Below are positions 1 through 7,248 of a DNA stretch of 21,248 bases, one piece after another. This DNA comes from Desulfobacteraceae bacterium (lineage in GTDB: Bacteria; Desulfobacterota; DSM-4660; Desulfatiglandales; Desulfatiglandaceae), in assembly GCA_020349865.1 (NCBI GenBank), contig CP070700.1:1629735-1650982 (forward strand), in the 5' to 3' direction. The notes beneath the pieces are model-generated. The model saw only the letters and a list, made by a program, of their open reading frames with translations. It made no database searches and was not told the DNA's origin. Both the position numbers and the translations under genes were made by a program. Numbering within the stretch: position 1 is the first letter of the stretch; each line of letters starts with the position of its first letter.

Positions 1-1
1 C

Positions 2-1372
2 TTCAAGATCACAAACTATGCACTGCCTGCCATTGCCGCCGGGGTGCTCCTGAAATTTTTCATTGGCCGCAGGAAATGGATATATATAGGAGATGTCCTC
101 CTGGGTTTTGGCCTGGTTTTTTTCGGCCTGGCTACCATGAAGACAGGCTTTGCCCCTTTAAAGGAGAGCTCTGCTTTTATCTCATTTTTTACCAGATTCA
201 ATGCCGATAATCTGGGTGGCATCCTGCTGTGCGTGCTGGCTGGAACCGTTTTGACCATGATACTCCAGAGTTCAAGCGCCACTGTAGGCGTTACGATGGC
301 CCTTGCAATGGAGGGGCTTCTTGGTTTTGAGGCCAGCGTGGCCCTGATACTTGGCGAAAATATCGGGACTACTATCACTGCACAGCTGGCCAGTATAGGG
401 GCAAATGTCAATGCACGCCAGACAGCCAATGCTCACACCCTCTTTAATGTCATTGGTGTTCTGATCATCATTCTGTTTTTTCCTCTATTCATACAAGTGG
501 TTGAATGGCTCACAAGTACCTTTTTAGGTATAGGACCTCCTGATCTCATTATTGCTGGAGAAAAACCCAATATTGCAAGGCACATCGCCAATTCTCACAC
601 GATGTTTAACGTCATCAGCGCCATATTTTTCCTCCTTGTCTTACCGTACCTGGTGAAAGTAGCCACTTGGGTTACACCACACAAAAAGGAGGAAAAAGAG
701 CTCGACGAACTCCACCACATTAAGTACCTAGATACCAAATTCATTGATACTCCTTCGGCGGCAATCGGACAGGCCAGGGCTGAAATTGTAAGAATGGGTC
801 AAGCGGTTCAGATAATGTATCGTGATGTGATTATTTCAGTCAAAGCACGGAAATACAAAGAGCTATCCAAATGGAGGAAACGAGAAGACGCCGTGGATAA
901 CCTCCAAAGGGAGATCACCCAGTTTCTTATTGAGGTCGTCCAGAAACGTATCAGCCCGGAAGAGTCAAAAGAAGTTACCTCCTTAATGCGGATGGCTAAT
1001 AACCTGGAGCGCATAGGCGACGCCATTGAAAACATCGCGGAATTGGGAGAAGAACTTATTGAACAGGGTCTACATCTTTCTGAAGGCGGGATGCGGGATT
1101 ATGATACAATATCCAACGAGGCTAAGAAATTCTTGAGATTTGTTGTTAAGCGTATTGAACGGGATGACAAGGATATTATGCAGGATGCACAGGAATTAGA
1201 AGACAAAATAAACACTATGAGAGAAGAGATGAAGGGGAATCATATTATGCGCCTTCAAAGCGCTATCTGTGCTGTTGATCCGGGGCTTATTTTGCTGGAT
1301 ATGCTTACCGCCTTTGAGAAGATAGGAGACTACTGTTACAACATCGCCCAGGCAATCGCTGGACTGAAATAA
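2..1372 (+). CDS. Na+/phosphate symporter family protein with PhoU-like C-terminal domain (5' end outside window)
   Basis: The protein is a membrane transporter of the NptA/Na_Pi_cotrans family, expected to move phosphate with sodium across the inner membrane. The reading frame is open back to the window edge (residues before the first possible internal start read FKITNYALPAIAAG), so the N-terminal part, probably the first helices, is missing. The serine-rich family motif QSSSATVGV (near 268-294) is followed by GENIGTTITAQLAS (near 353-394), the duplicated signature of this family. Several hydrophobic segments follow up to about 670. The last ~220 residues are hydrophilic and helical, with ANNLERIGDAIENIAEL and FEKIGDYCYNIAQA, which are PhoU-like repeats. 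It ends 3 nt before the next gene. Family assignment is firm; the substrate (phosphate or another anion) is inferred from family. Confidence 0.93.
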   Translation, partial: FKITNYALPAIAAGVLLKFFIGRRKWIYIGDVLLGFGLVFFGLATMKTGFAPLKESSAFISFFTRFNADNLGGILLCVLAGTVLTMILQSSSATVGVTMALAMEGLLGFEASVALILGENIGTTITAQLASIGANVNARQTANAHTLFNVIGVLIIILFFPLFIQVVEWLTSTFLGIGPPDLIIAGEKPNIARHIANSHTMFNVISAIFFLLVLPYLVKVATWVTPHKKEEKELDELHHIKYLDTKFIDTPSAAIGQARAEIVRMGQAVQIMYRDVIISVKARKYKELSKWRKREDAVDNLQREITQFLIEVVQKRISPEESKEVTSLMRMANNLERIGDAIENIAELGEELIEQGLHLSEGGMRDYDTISNEAKKFLRFVVKRIERDDKDIMQDAQELEDKINTMREEMKGNHIMRLQSAICAVDPGLILLDMLTAFEKIGDYCYNIAQAIAGLK

Positions 1373-1375
1373 TAA

Positions 1376-2065
1376 ATGGACCAACCTGTTACCAGTGAAA
1401 GAACCCACTGTATAAGATGCGGCGAGTGCTGCCTCGGATCAAGCCCCACCTTGCAGATGGCGGATGTTTCTTTAGTATACGACGGGTTTATTGAGAGAAG
1501 GAAACTGTATACTATACGGTTGGGAGAGCTTGTGCGGGACAACATTCGTGATGAGCTGAGAGTAACTGATAAAGAAATCATTAAGATAAAAGAAAATATA
1601 AACAGCTCAGGATGTATCTATTACAATGAAAAGGTAAAGGCATGTACCATATATGAATACCGGCCCATCCAGTGTAAGGCCCTTGCCTGCTGGGATGAGA
1701 GCGAATTCATGCGGGTTTATGCCAGGCCTAAAGCGGACAGAAGGGACATCATCCGTGACAAAATCGTCCTAAGCCTCATGAAAGAGCACGATAAAAGAGG
1801 CAGCTATATGGAGCTTGACAGGTATGTCAGACGGATCAAAAAATACGGGGAGGAGGCTGTTGAGAAAATTCTGGAAGTACTAAAATTTGATCAGCATATC
1901 AGGACATTTACTTCAAAAAAGCTGGGTATTGGTCTCAGTGAGATGGATTTCCTTTTTGGCCGCCCCCTCATTGACACCATCAAAATGTTTGGTCTAAAAG
2001 TGATAAAACAACCCGACGGTTCGTTTTTCCTGACTGTTTTAGATTCTCACGCTACACCCTTATAG
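1376..2065 (+). CDS. YkgJ family cysteine cluster protein
   Basis: This 229-residue cytoplasmic protein carries the YkgJ/CxxCxxxCC cluster: CIRCGECC at residues 12-19 and further cysteines at 80, 90, 100 and 105 within CTIYEYRPIQCKALACWD. The family is thought to bind zinc or an Fe-S cluster, and its biochemical role is not established. The remainder is charged and helical with no other recognised domain. The ATG lies in taataaATG, 3 nt after the stop of the transporter gene and with no strong separate ribosome site, so translational coupling to the symporter gene is likely. A functional link to phosphate uptake is only suggested by this coupling. Confidence 0.85.
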   Translation: MDQPVTSERTHCIRCGECCLGSSPTLQMADVSLVYDGFIERRKLYTIRLGELVRDNIRDELRVTDKEIIKIKENINSSGCIYYNEKVKACTIYEYRPIQCKALACWDESEFMRVYARPKADRRDIIRDKIVLSLMKEHDKRGSYMELDRYVRRIKKYGEEAVEKILEVLKFDQHIRTFTSKKLGIGLSEMDFLFGRPLIDTIKMFGLKVIKQPDGSFFLTVLDSHATPL

Positions 2066-2133
2066 GCCCCAGTCCTGGCGTATAGGGGCACTCTAAAGTC
2101 TTGTGGGGGGGCCGCAACTGCATTAGACCAACA

Positions 2134-2168
2134 AAAAAAGGAGAGCCGAAAAAGAGCCCTCCTTTTTT
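2134..2168. terminator. Bidirectional terminator-like hairpin
   Basis: The arm AAAAAAGGAG (2134-2143) pairs perfectly with CTCCTTTTTT (2159-2168) around a 15-nt loop. The stem is flanked by a T-run on each strand, so it can end the + strand symporter/ykgJ transcript and the convergent - strand fhs transcript. A small GCCCC/GGGGC inverted pair (2066-2090) lies just upstream. The long loop makes the hairpin weaker than ideal. Confidence 0.6.
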
Positions 2169-2184
2169 ATTCAGTGGGAATGAA

Positions 2185-3948
2185 TTAAAATAGACCCGTC
2201 ACCTTGCCACTGTTTACATCCACATCCACCCTTCTGAACGCCGGGTTGGAACTTGTGCCAGGCATCAGGCTGATGGTTCCGGCGCAGGGGCAGAGGAATT
2301 TGGCGCCCGAGTAAATCAGCACATCGCGGATGGGGAGGGTCCAGCCCTTGGGCACACCCTTGAGTGCCACATCATGGGTGAGGCTGAGGTGGGTCTTCAC
2401 CATCATTGTGGCGTAATCATCATACTTGGAATCTCCCTCAAGCATTTTGGCCTTGGCCTCTGCCTCCGGGGCCCATGAGACACTGTCTGCCCCATAGACC
2501 TTCTTGGCGATCAGGTCCACGCGGTCGCGCAGTTTCGTTTCGAGTGGATAAAGAAAGTTGAAATCTGATTCTTCCTCGCAGGCCTCGACGACAGCGTCCG
2601 CGAGCTCTAAAGCGCCATCTCCGCCATCTGCCCAGTGGGTGGATTCGGCACAGCGAGCTCCGGCCGCTTCAGCCGCCTTTTTGACCATTTCAACCTCAGC
2701 ATCCGTATCTGTATGGAAGCGGTTGACACAGACCACCGGATTGATACCTGACTGCTTGACAATGTTAATGTTGTGAATCATGTTAGGCATACCCTTTTCC
2801 AGGAGCTCCAGGTTTTCCTTCGTGTAGGCTTCATCCAGAGGAAGACCTGCTACCACCTTGGGACCACCGCCGTGCATCTTCAGTGCCCGAATGGTGCTAG
2901 TGATTACGGAAACGTGGGGTTTCAGACCGCTATAGCGGCATTTGACGTTCCAGAATTTTTCAAAGCCAATATCGCAACCGAAACCACTCTCAGTTACATG
3001 GTAATCAAACATCTTGAGACCAATGCGGTCAGCAATGATGGATGATTGGCCCACAGCGATGTTGGCGAAGGGACCGGCGTGTACCATGCAAGGCTGATAC
3101 TCCGCTGTGCAGCATAGTGTTGGGTTGATCGTATTGCGCATCCAGGCGGTCATTGCGTTGCCCACCTCAAGATCGCTAGTGGTCACTATATTTCCGCTCT
3201 TATCAAAGGCTAAGGTAATGTTGTTAAGTTTTTCACGCAGGTCCGCTAGATCAGTAACAATGGAAAGAATGGCCATCAGCTCTGACGACACCGCAATACC
3301 GAACCTGGACTGCATCGTAAATCCATCCATTCTTCCGCCCAGACCGATGACGATATTCCGAAGGGACTGTGCGCAAAGATCCATTATCCACCCCATTTCA
3401 ACCCGGGTGGGGTCGATATTAAGACGGCGCATGCCGGTCAGCCTTTGCAATTGCTCATCGTTGTAATTTCGTTCGTGCTGCATCCTGGCTGTAAGGGCTA
3501 CCATTGCGAGGTTATGAGCATTCATAATGTCATTGATATCGCCAGTCAGGCCCGTGGAAAACTCGGTCAGGGGAATAATCGTTGAGTTACCACCGCCCCC
3601 GGCGCTTCCTTTAATATTCATGGTGGGTCCGCCCGAGGGCTGACGAATGCAGCCGCCCACATTCTTGCCCCGCTTACCCAAACCTTCCATGAGGCCCATG
3701 CTGGTGGTGGTTTTACCTTCACCTAACGGTGTCGGTGTAATGGCGGTCACCTCGATGTACTTTCCATCGGCTTTGTCTTTCAGGCGGTCTATAATTTTTA
3801 AAAAATCGAGCTTGGCCAGCCTGCCCATAGGAAGGACCTCATCTTTTTCGAGGCCCAGTTTCTCAATCCACTCATCCGGCGTAGGCATGTTTTTTTCTGC
3901 CGCTTCGGAAATCTGCCAGTCCTCCATTTCTACTGCATTGTATGCCAT
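2185..3948 (-). CDS. fhs: Formate--tetrahydrofolate ligase
   Basis: The enzyme joins formate to tetrahydrofolate with ATP to give 10-formyl-tetrahydrofolate. This is the entry step of the methyl branch of the Wood-Ljungdahl pathway or, run backwards, a route from C1-folate to formate and ATP. The P-loop [12 protein letters not shown] sits near residues 70-81. Further recognisable stretches are [42 protein letters not shown] and the C-terminal [15 protein letters not shown]. At 587 residues it is somewhat longer than the ~555 residues of typical bacterial enzymes. [19 protein letters not shown] stands where the common form has roughly EPSLGPVFGIKGGAAGGGY, so it belongs to a divergent branch. 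The ATG is chosen because AGGAGG lies 9 nt upstream (3958-3963). The gene is divergent from proC and ends at the shared hairpin. Confidence 0.95.
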   Translation of the reverse strand: MAYNAVEMEDWQISEAAEKNMPTPDEWIEKLGLEKDEVLPMGRLAKLDFLKIIDRLKDKADGKYIEVTAITPTPLGEGKTTTSMGLMEGLGKRGKNVGGCIRQPSGGPTMNIKGSAGGGGNSTIIPLTEFSTGLTGDINDIMNAHNLAMVALTARMQHERNYNDEQLQRLTGMRRLNIDPTRVEMGWIMDLCAQSLRNIVIGLGGRMDGFTMQSRFGIAVSSELMAILSIVTDLADLREKLNNITLAFDKSGNIVTTSDLEVGNAMTAWMRNTINPTLCCTAEYQPCMVHAGPFANIAVGQSSIIADRIGLKMFDYHVTESGFGCDIGFEKFWNVKCRYSGLKPHVSVITSTIRALKMHGGGPKVVAGLPLDEAYTKENLELLEKGMPNMIHNINIVKQSGINPVVCVNRFHTDTDAEVEMVKKAAEAAGARCAESTHWADGGDGALELADAVVEACEEESDFNFLYPLETKLRDRVDLIAKKVYGADSVSWAPEAEAKAKMLEGDSKYDDYATMMVKTHLSLTHDVALKGVPKGWTLPIRDVLIYSGAKFLCPCAGTISLMPGTSSNPAFRRVDVDVNSGKVTGLF

Positions 3949-4053
3949 TTCTTCAATCCTCCTTTAAAATGTTGGTTTTTTACGATGCGGAAATATAACC
4001 CTCACCGCATCCCTAAATAAGCAGCCAAAATTTCTGATTTTTTTTAGCAGATC

Positions 4054-4093
4054 TCCCTATCACAAAAAAAAATTGTGGTCAAGATTTATCTTG
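4054..4093 (-). promoter_or_regulatory. Possible fhs promoter/operator region with two small palindromes
   Basis: A TTGACC -35-like hexamer on the - strand (4082-4077) is followed 17 nt later by a poor -10 (TAGGGA), about 110 nt before the fhs start. Around it lie the inverted pair CACAA/TTGTG separated by an A-run (4061-4077) and the 14-bp CAAGATTTATCTTG, 6+2+6 inverted (4080-4093). Either could be a regulator site. The -10 match is weak, so this is tentative. Confidence 0.25.
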
Positions 4094-4165
4094 TTAATAA
4101 ATTCACATACTTTCAAAATGGGCATTTTTTTGCATTTGACCGCTTTCACTTTTCGGGTCTCTTTT

Positions 4166-4343
4166 AACCCAGATTTTGCAGTAGAATCCGTAGCGAGGCG
4201 AAGAAAACCACAGCGAAACGTACAGTTGGAGCGATTTTGTGACGCAGGCATATTCATAAATATATCGAGGAGCAAAATCGTGAAACAAGCTTTGCGGCAA
4301 GGGTTTTCAAGTCGTAGTAGGAGGCTACTGCACAATCTGGGTT
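4166..4343. mobile_element. MITE-like non-coding element, 178 bp, 19-bp terminal inverted repeats
   Basis: AACCCAGATTTTGCAGTAG (4166-4184) recurs as its reverse complement at 4325-4343 with one mismatch in 19. TTAA is present at both outer boundaries (4164-4167 and 4343-4346), with one extra T on the right, which fits a 4-bp target duplication partly shared with the ends. The inside codes for no convincing protein. It holds a second inverted pair CGATTTTG (4232-4239)/CAAAATCG (4273-4280). Overlapping weak open frames on both strands here look like by-products of the palindromic ends. The size and structure fit a miniature inverted-repeat element mobilised in trans; the parent transposase family cannot be named from sequence alone. 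Confidence 0.6.
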
Positions 4344-4447
4344 TAATTACAACCAATTTATCTTATGACATGTTTTTACTTGACTAAGAAAACCGAAACA
4401 CTAAGATGGGAAGGCCATTTTTAAGGCGCAAACAACCGCGTTTGCAA

Positions 4448-4480
4448 CAGATGAATCCGGATTTCGAATTCCATCATCTG
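4448..4480 (+). repeat. Inverted repeat upstream of proC
   Basis: CAGATGA (4448-4454) and TCATCTG (4474-4480) form a perfect 7-bp inverted pair 40 nt before the proC start, enclosing the small palindromes ATCCGGAT, TTCGAA and GAATTC. Just upstream, GCAAAC/GTTTGC (about 4429-4444) is another short hairpin. Either could be a leader structure or an operator. No known riboswitch is recognisable. Apart from these, 4344-4520 shows nothing beyond the proC ribosome site. Confidence 0.25.
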
Positions 4481-4520
4481 CAAAATAGCATTGATCAAAG
4501 AACTAAAGGAGTATGAAGTT

Positions 4521-5396
4521 ATGTTGAATGACAAAAAAATCGGCATAATCGGAACGGGAAATATGGGGGAGGCCCTTATCAGCGGACTCATTTATTCTGA
4601 CTCTTCCAAGCCGGCAAACATACTGTGCTCTGATGTCCGAGAAGACAGGCTTGAATTTGTCAAAGAAAAATATGGTGTAAACACCACAACAGACAATACA
4701 GAGGTAGTCAAAGCATCGGAAATCGTTATCTATGCTACCAAACCTCAGATCATTGCCTCAGTACTTAAGGAGACGGCCCATTGCCTGGACATGTCCAAAC
4801 TCGTCATCTCAATTGCCGCTGGTGTTCCCTTGGCCGCCATAGAGTCGTGCCTCAACAAGGAGTTACGCCTCATCCGGGTCATGCCTAATATCGCTGCATT
4901 TGTTAAAGAGAGCGCTACAGCCATTGCTGCCGGAAGCCATGCCAGCAAAGATGATATCATGCTCGCTATGGCTATCTTCGATTCCGTGGGAAAAAGCATA
5001 TTCCTCAAAGAAAATTATCTGATGGATGCCATCACAGGTTTGAGCGGAAGTGGTCCAGCCTATATCTTTTTGATTGTCGATGCCCTGGCCGATGCTGGCG
5101 TAAAGATGGGTCTTTCAAGACAAGATGCCCTTCTGCTTTCAACCCAAACGGTGTTGGGGGCTGCGACATTATTAAGGGATTCAAACGAACACCCCGGCAA
5201 ATTAAAGGACAGGGTCACATCCCCCGGCGGAACAGCCATTGCCGGCCTTCATACCCTGGAGGAAGGAGGCCTTCGAACTACCCTTATTAATGCCGTGGAA
5301 ACCGCCACCAGGCGATCCAAGGAACTGGGAGAAATGATGATCAAGAATTTTTCGGAGAATAACCAGATAGGGATCAAAGAACGAAAAAAATCCTGA
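4521..5396 (+). CDS. proC: Pyrroline-5-carboxylate reductase
   Basis: The enzyme reduces pyrroline-5-carboxylate to proline with NAD(P)H in the cytoplasm. The Rossmann motif GIIGTGNMG is at residues 8-16, GSGPAYIF lies in the middle of the chain, and the family signature appears as RVTSPGGTAIAGLHTLEE. The length of 291 residues is close to the usual ~270. ATG 4521 is preferred over an in-frame TTG at 4491 because AAGGAG (4506-4511) is 9 nt upstream of it and the family begins right at the Rossmann strand. The gene stands alone on the + strand, convergent with the DAO-family cluster. Given the nearby ornithine cyclodeaminase-type gene, it may act on the same imine pool, or it may be plain proline synthesis. 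Confidence 0.95.
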   Translation: MLNDKKIGIIGTGNMGEALISGLIYSDSSKPANILCSDVREDRLEFVKEKYGVNTTTDNTEVVKASEIVIYATKPQIIASVLKETAHCLDMSKLVISIAAGVPLAAIESCLNKELRLIRVMPNIAAFVKESATAIAAGSHASKDDIMLAMAIFDSVGKSIFLKENYLMDAITGLSGSGPAYIFLIVDALADAGVKMGLSRQDALLLSTQTVLGAATLLRDSNEHPGKLKDRVTSPGGTAIAGLHTLEEGGLRTTLINAVETATRRSKELGEMMIKNFSENNQIGIKERKKS

Positions 5397-5418
5397 GTTT
5401 TATTAACAGCAGAAACCT

Positions 5419-5435
5419 ATAATTCCTAGAATTAT
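5419..5435. terminator. AT-rich hairpin between convergent genes
   Basis: ATAATTC (5419-5425) and GAATTAT (5429-5435) form a perfect 7-bp stem with a CTA loop in the 93-nt gap between proC and the convergent DAO-family gene. It is AT-rich and lacks a clear T-run, so termination there is only a possibility. Confidence 0.25.
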
Positions 5436-5489
5436 TGATAGTGTAAAACATGTTGGTTTAGCTTTGACCGCTCATAAAAGGTAACGTTT

Positions 5490-6665
5490 CTAAACCATTT
5501 CCTCTTCAAAAACCAGTTTTCCTGTTCTAAAACGGTCAAAGGAGAAGCGAGAAAGGTCAATTGTCCGGTATTCCCCAAACTGGATTAATTCCGAGAGGCA
5601 CTTTCCAATTGCAGGGGCCTGCTGCAGGCCATGACCGCTAAAACCGACGGCGCCGTAAAATCCCTCGATATCACCAAAACGACCAACAATCGCATTTCCA
5701 TCTAATCTATTCATAGCATAATGCCCTGCCCAACCCCTGATTAATCTGGCGGTCTCAAATGCGGGAACCCGTTCGGCCACTTGAGGCCAAACAACATCCA
5801 TATAAAAGTCTCGATCCCACTCAAAATTAAAGCCAGCCGGCTCATCAGGGATTGATTTACCTGTTAGTATAGTTTTACCGGACTCATGGCGAAAATACAA
5901 AAGGCCATCCGTATCGATTACGAGCGGCAGGTTATAGTCAAATTTCATTTTAGGGTCAAATACATATGCCATTTTTCTTACAGGATCCACAGGCAGGTCT
6001 ATTCCCGCCATTTTTCCCACAATAGATGCACTGGGTCCGGCAGCAATGACCACAATTCCACATGATATTTGTCTGCCTTTATGGGTTGTGACAGCCTCGA
6101 CTTTTTTTCTTTTTACTTCAACACCGATCACTTCTTCATAAAGATACTCTACTCCCAGTTTTTTGCCTTTCCTTTTATATCCCTGAAGGGCTCCGTATGG
6201 GTCAAGGGACCCGTCTCGAGAACCAAAGGCACCTCCCACCAGGTCATCGGTCTTTAGGTGGGGAATGAGTTTTTTGACCTCATCAACAGAAAGCAAAGAC
6301 ACCCCTGCGCCCAACCCTTTTTGAATCTCATAATTCTTCTTGATCATTGGCCAATTCTTTTCATTGGCAAGGAAAAGGTAGCCGTGCTGTTTGAATTCTG
6401 CATGGGCCTTTTCACCGTCAACCTCCATGACATTATCAAAGTTTTCAAAGATGCCTATACTGTATTGAGATATTTTAATGTTCTCAGGAAGACTGAACTG
6501 CTCTCGTGCGCCACCGGCGCTCAGGGTTGTGGACGCAAGTTCGTAGGTGGGGTCTTTCTCAATGACCAGAATGCTGCCATCGAAGCCGTCGTTCATTAAA
6601 TTATAGGAGATACTTGAGCCAATAATACCTCCCCCAATTACTACGATATCGTATGACTTATTCAA
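5490..6665 (-). CDS. FAD-dependent oxidoreductase, DAO family (sarcosine/glycine oxidase beta-like), copy 1
   Basis: This 391-residue flavoprotein belongs to the D-amino-acid oxidase/sarcosine oxidase beta family, which oxidises C-N bonds of amino or imino acids. The dinucleotide motif YDIVVIGGGIIGSS is at the N-terminus. SAGGAREQF is the family's GG.R segment, and GAVGFSGHGLQQAPAIG is the C-terminal FAD-contact motif. A TTG at 6665 is chosen as start. It gives LNKSYD in exact register with MNKSYD of the paralogue at 9393-10547, and AAGGA lies 7 nt upstream. A TTG at 6689 would overlap the MoaD/ThiS-like gene and lacks a ribosome site. It is the last gene of the cluster, 10 nt after the MoaD/ThiS gene. 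The substrate is unknown, and the electron acceptor may be the Fe-S flavoprotein encoded at 10675-12750. Confidence 0.88.
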   Translation of the reverse strand: MNKSYDIVVIGGGIIGSSISYNLMNDGFDGSILVIEKDPTYELASTTLSAGGAREQFSLPENIKISQYSIGIFENFDNVMEVDGEKAHAEFKQHGYLFLANEKNWPMIKKNYEIQKGLGAGVSLLSVDEVKKLIPHLKTDDLVGGAFGSRDGSLDPYGALQGYKRKGKKLGVEYLYEEVIGVEVKRKKVEAVTTHKGRQISCGIVVIAAGPSASIVGKMAGIDLPVDPVRKMAYVFDPKMKFDYNLPLVIDTDGLLYFRHESGKTILTGKSIPDEPAGFNFEWDRDFYMDVVWPQVAERVPAFETARLIRGWAGHYAMNRLDGNAIVGRFGDIEGFYGAVGFSGHGLQQAPAIGKCLSELIQFGEYRTIDLSRFSFDRFRTGKLVFEEEMV

Positions 6666-6675
6666 AGTGGAATCC

Positions 6676-6873
6676 TTACCCTCCGGCAATCATAGGGACA
6701 AGAAAAACTTCTGAATTATCTGGGATCGGGGTTTTGTTAAAATCAGGTCTGGACACCTGTTTTTTATTTATACGAACAACAATATAGGTGTAGGAATCAT
6801 TGAGATCTTTGAGCAGATCCGTCACAGTCATGCCCTCGCGCCACTTTACCTTTTTCCCATTGACGGTGATCAT
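6676..6873 (-). CDS. MoaD/ThiS family sulfur-carrier-like protein
   Basis: The 65-residue beta-grasp protein starts MITVNGKKVKWREGMTV and ends in MIAGG. The C-terminal Gly-Gly is the hallmark of ThiS/MoaD carriers that are adenylated and thiocarboxylated. Such small proteins often sit beside tungsten AOR genes, where a role in pterin cofactor assembly is presumed; here AOR is the upstream neighbour. ATG 6873 is chosen because the family starts there. An in-frame ATG at 6927 would add 18 residues encoded largely by the left arm of the adjacent inverted repeat. No good ribosome site precedes 6873 (GGAG is 17 nt away), which is unusual. It could instead be a true ThiS for thiamine, but no other thi genes are present. 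Confidence 0.82.
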   Translation of the reverse strand: MITVNGKKVKWREGMTVTDLLKDLNDSYTYIVVRINKKQVSRPDFNKTPIPDNSEVFLVPMIAGG

Positions 6874-6894
6874 AATTTGATAGCAGAAATCTCC

Positions 6895-7190
6895 GTAACA
6901 TCTCAAAAAGTTCGGGTATAATCTCATTTACTGGGGAGCCATGCGGGTCTCTTTTTTAAAGGCCGCAACACCAATTCTTCTTCCATTCGCCCAACGCCCC
7001 CTTGACTTAAAAAGACTACCTCAGCACAGGCGGAAAAGATGGCCGTTTATGAAACGGATATCTTGTGGGGCTGTCCTCAGATGAGGTTTAAGGCTCATCC
7101 GCCGTTCAATGAAATGAGGCAAGGCTTTGCGACCTTTAAAAAAGAGACCCGCATGGCCCCAATATCTTCCCGAACTTTTTGAGAAGTTAC
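6895..7190. repeat. Long imperfect inverted repeat between AOR and the MoaD/ThiS gene
   Basis: Two conserved blocks recur in inverted orientation. Block A is 22 nt (6895-6916 versus 7169-7190, one mismatch) and block B is 30 nt (6939-6968 versus 7127-7156, one mismatch). The block-to-block distance differs slightly between arms. The ~158-nt centre holds two smaller palindromes, CCGTTT-ATG-AAACGG (7043-7057) and CCTCA-GA-TGAGG (7075-7086). This fills the ~370-nt gap between the genes and has no convincing coding content. In the - strand transcript it would fold into one very large stem-loop. It may be a decayed repeat element or two inverted insertions of the same repeat. Confidence 0.8.
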
Positions 7191-7209
7191 AAATCTACTC
7201 TCTCCTAAA

Positions 7210-7248
7210 GCGGCGAAGCCGCGCTGAATAAAATCACGAAGTGATTTT
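7210..7248 (-). terminator. Two tandem GAA-loop hairpins at the AOR 3' end
   Basis: GCGGC-GAA-GCCGC (7210-7222) and AAAATCAC-GAA-GTGATTTT (7230-7248) are two perfect stem-loops. The second overlaps the AOR stop codon. On the - strand the AT-rich stem ends in TTTTATTC, so it may be a weak intrinsic terminator or a 3'-end stabiliser. Both share a triloop style (TTC on the transcript) with other hairpins in this window. Confidence 0.5.

Noticed and set aside
3107..3967. Open frames antisense to fhs, and similar antisense frames across the AOR and Fe-S flavoprotein genes
   Set aside because: They are shadow frames of strongly supported genes and show no family motifs.
4060..4387. Overlapping ~100-codon open frames on both strands upstream of proC
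   Set aside because: They run through the MITE-like element and its inverted ends, lack ribosome sites and show no protein-like composition.
6874..6927. 18-residue N-terminal extension of the MoaD/ThiS-like protein
   Set aside because: The extension is encoded mostly by the inverted-repeat arm and its ATG lacks a ribosome site; the family starts at MITVNG.
7081..7183. 33-codon + strand open frame inside the inverted repeat (starts ATG 7081)
   Set aside because: It is formed by the right arm of the repeat, has no ribosome site and no family resemblance.
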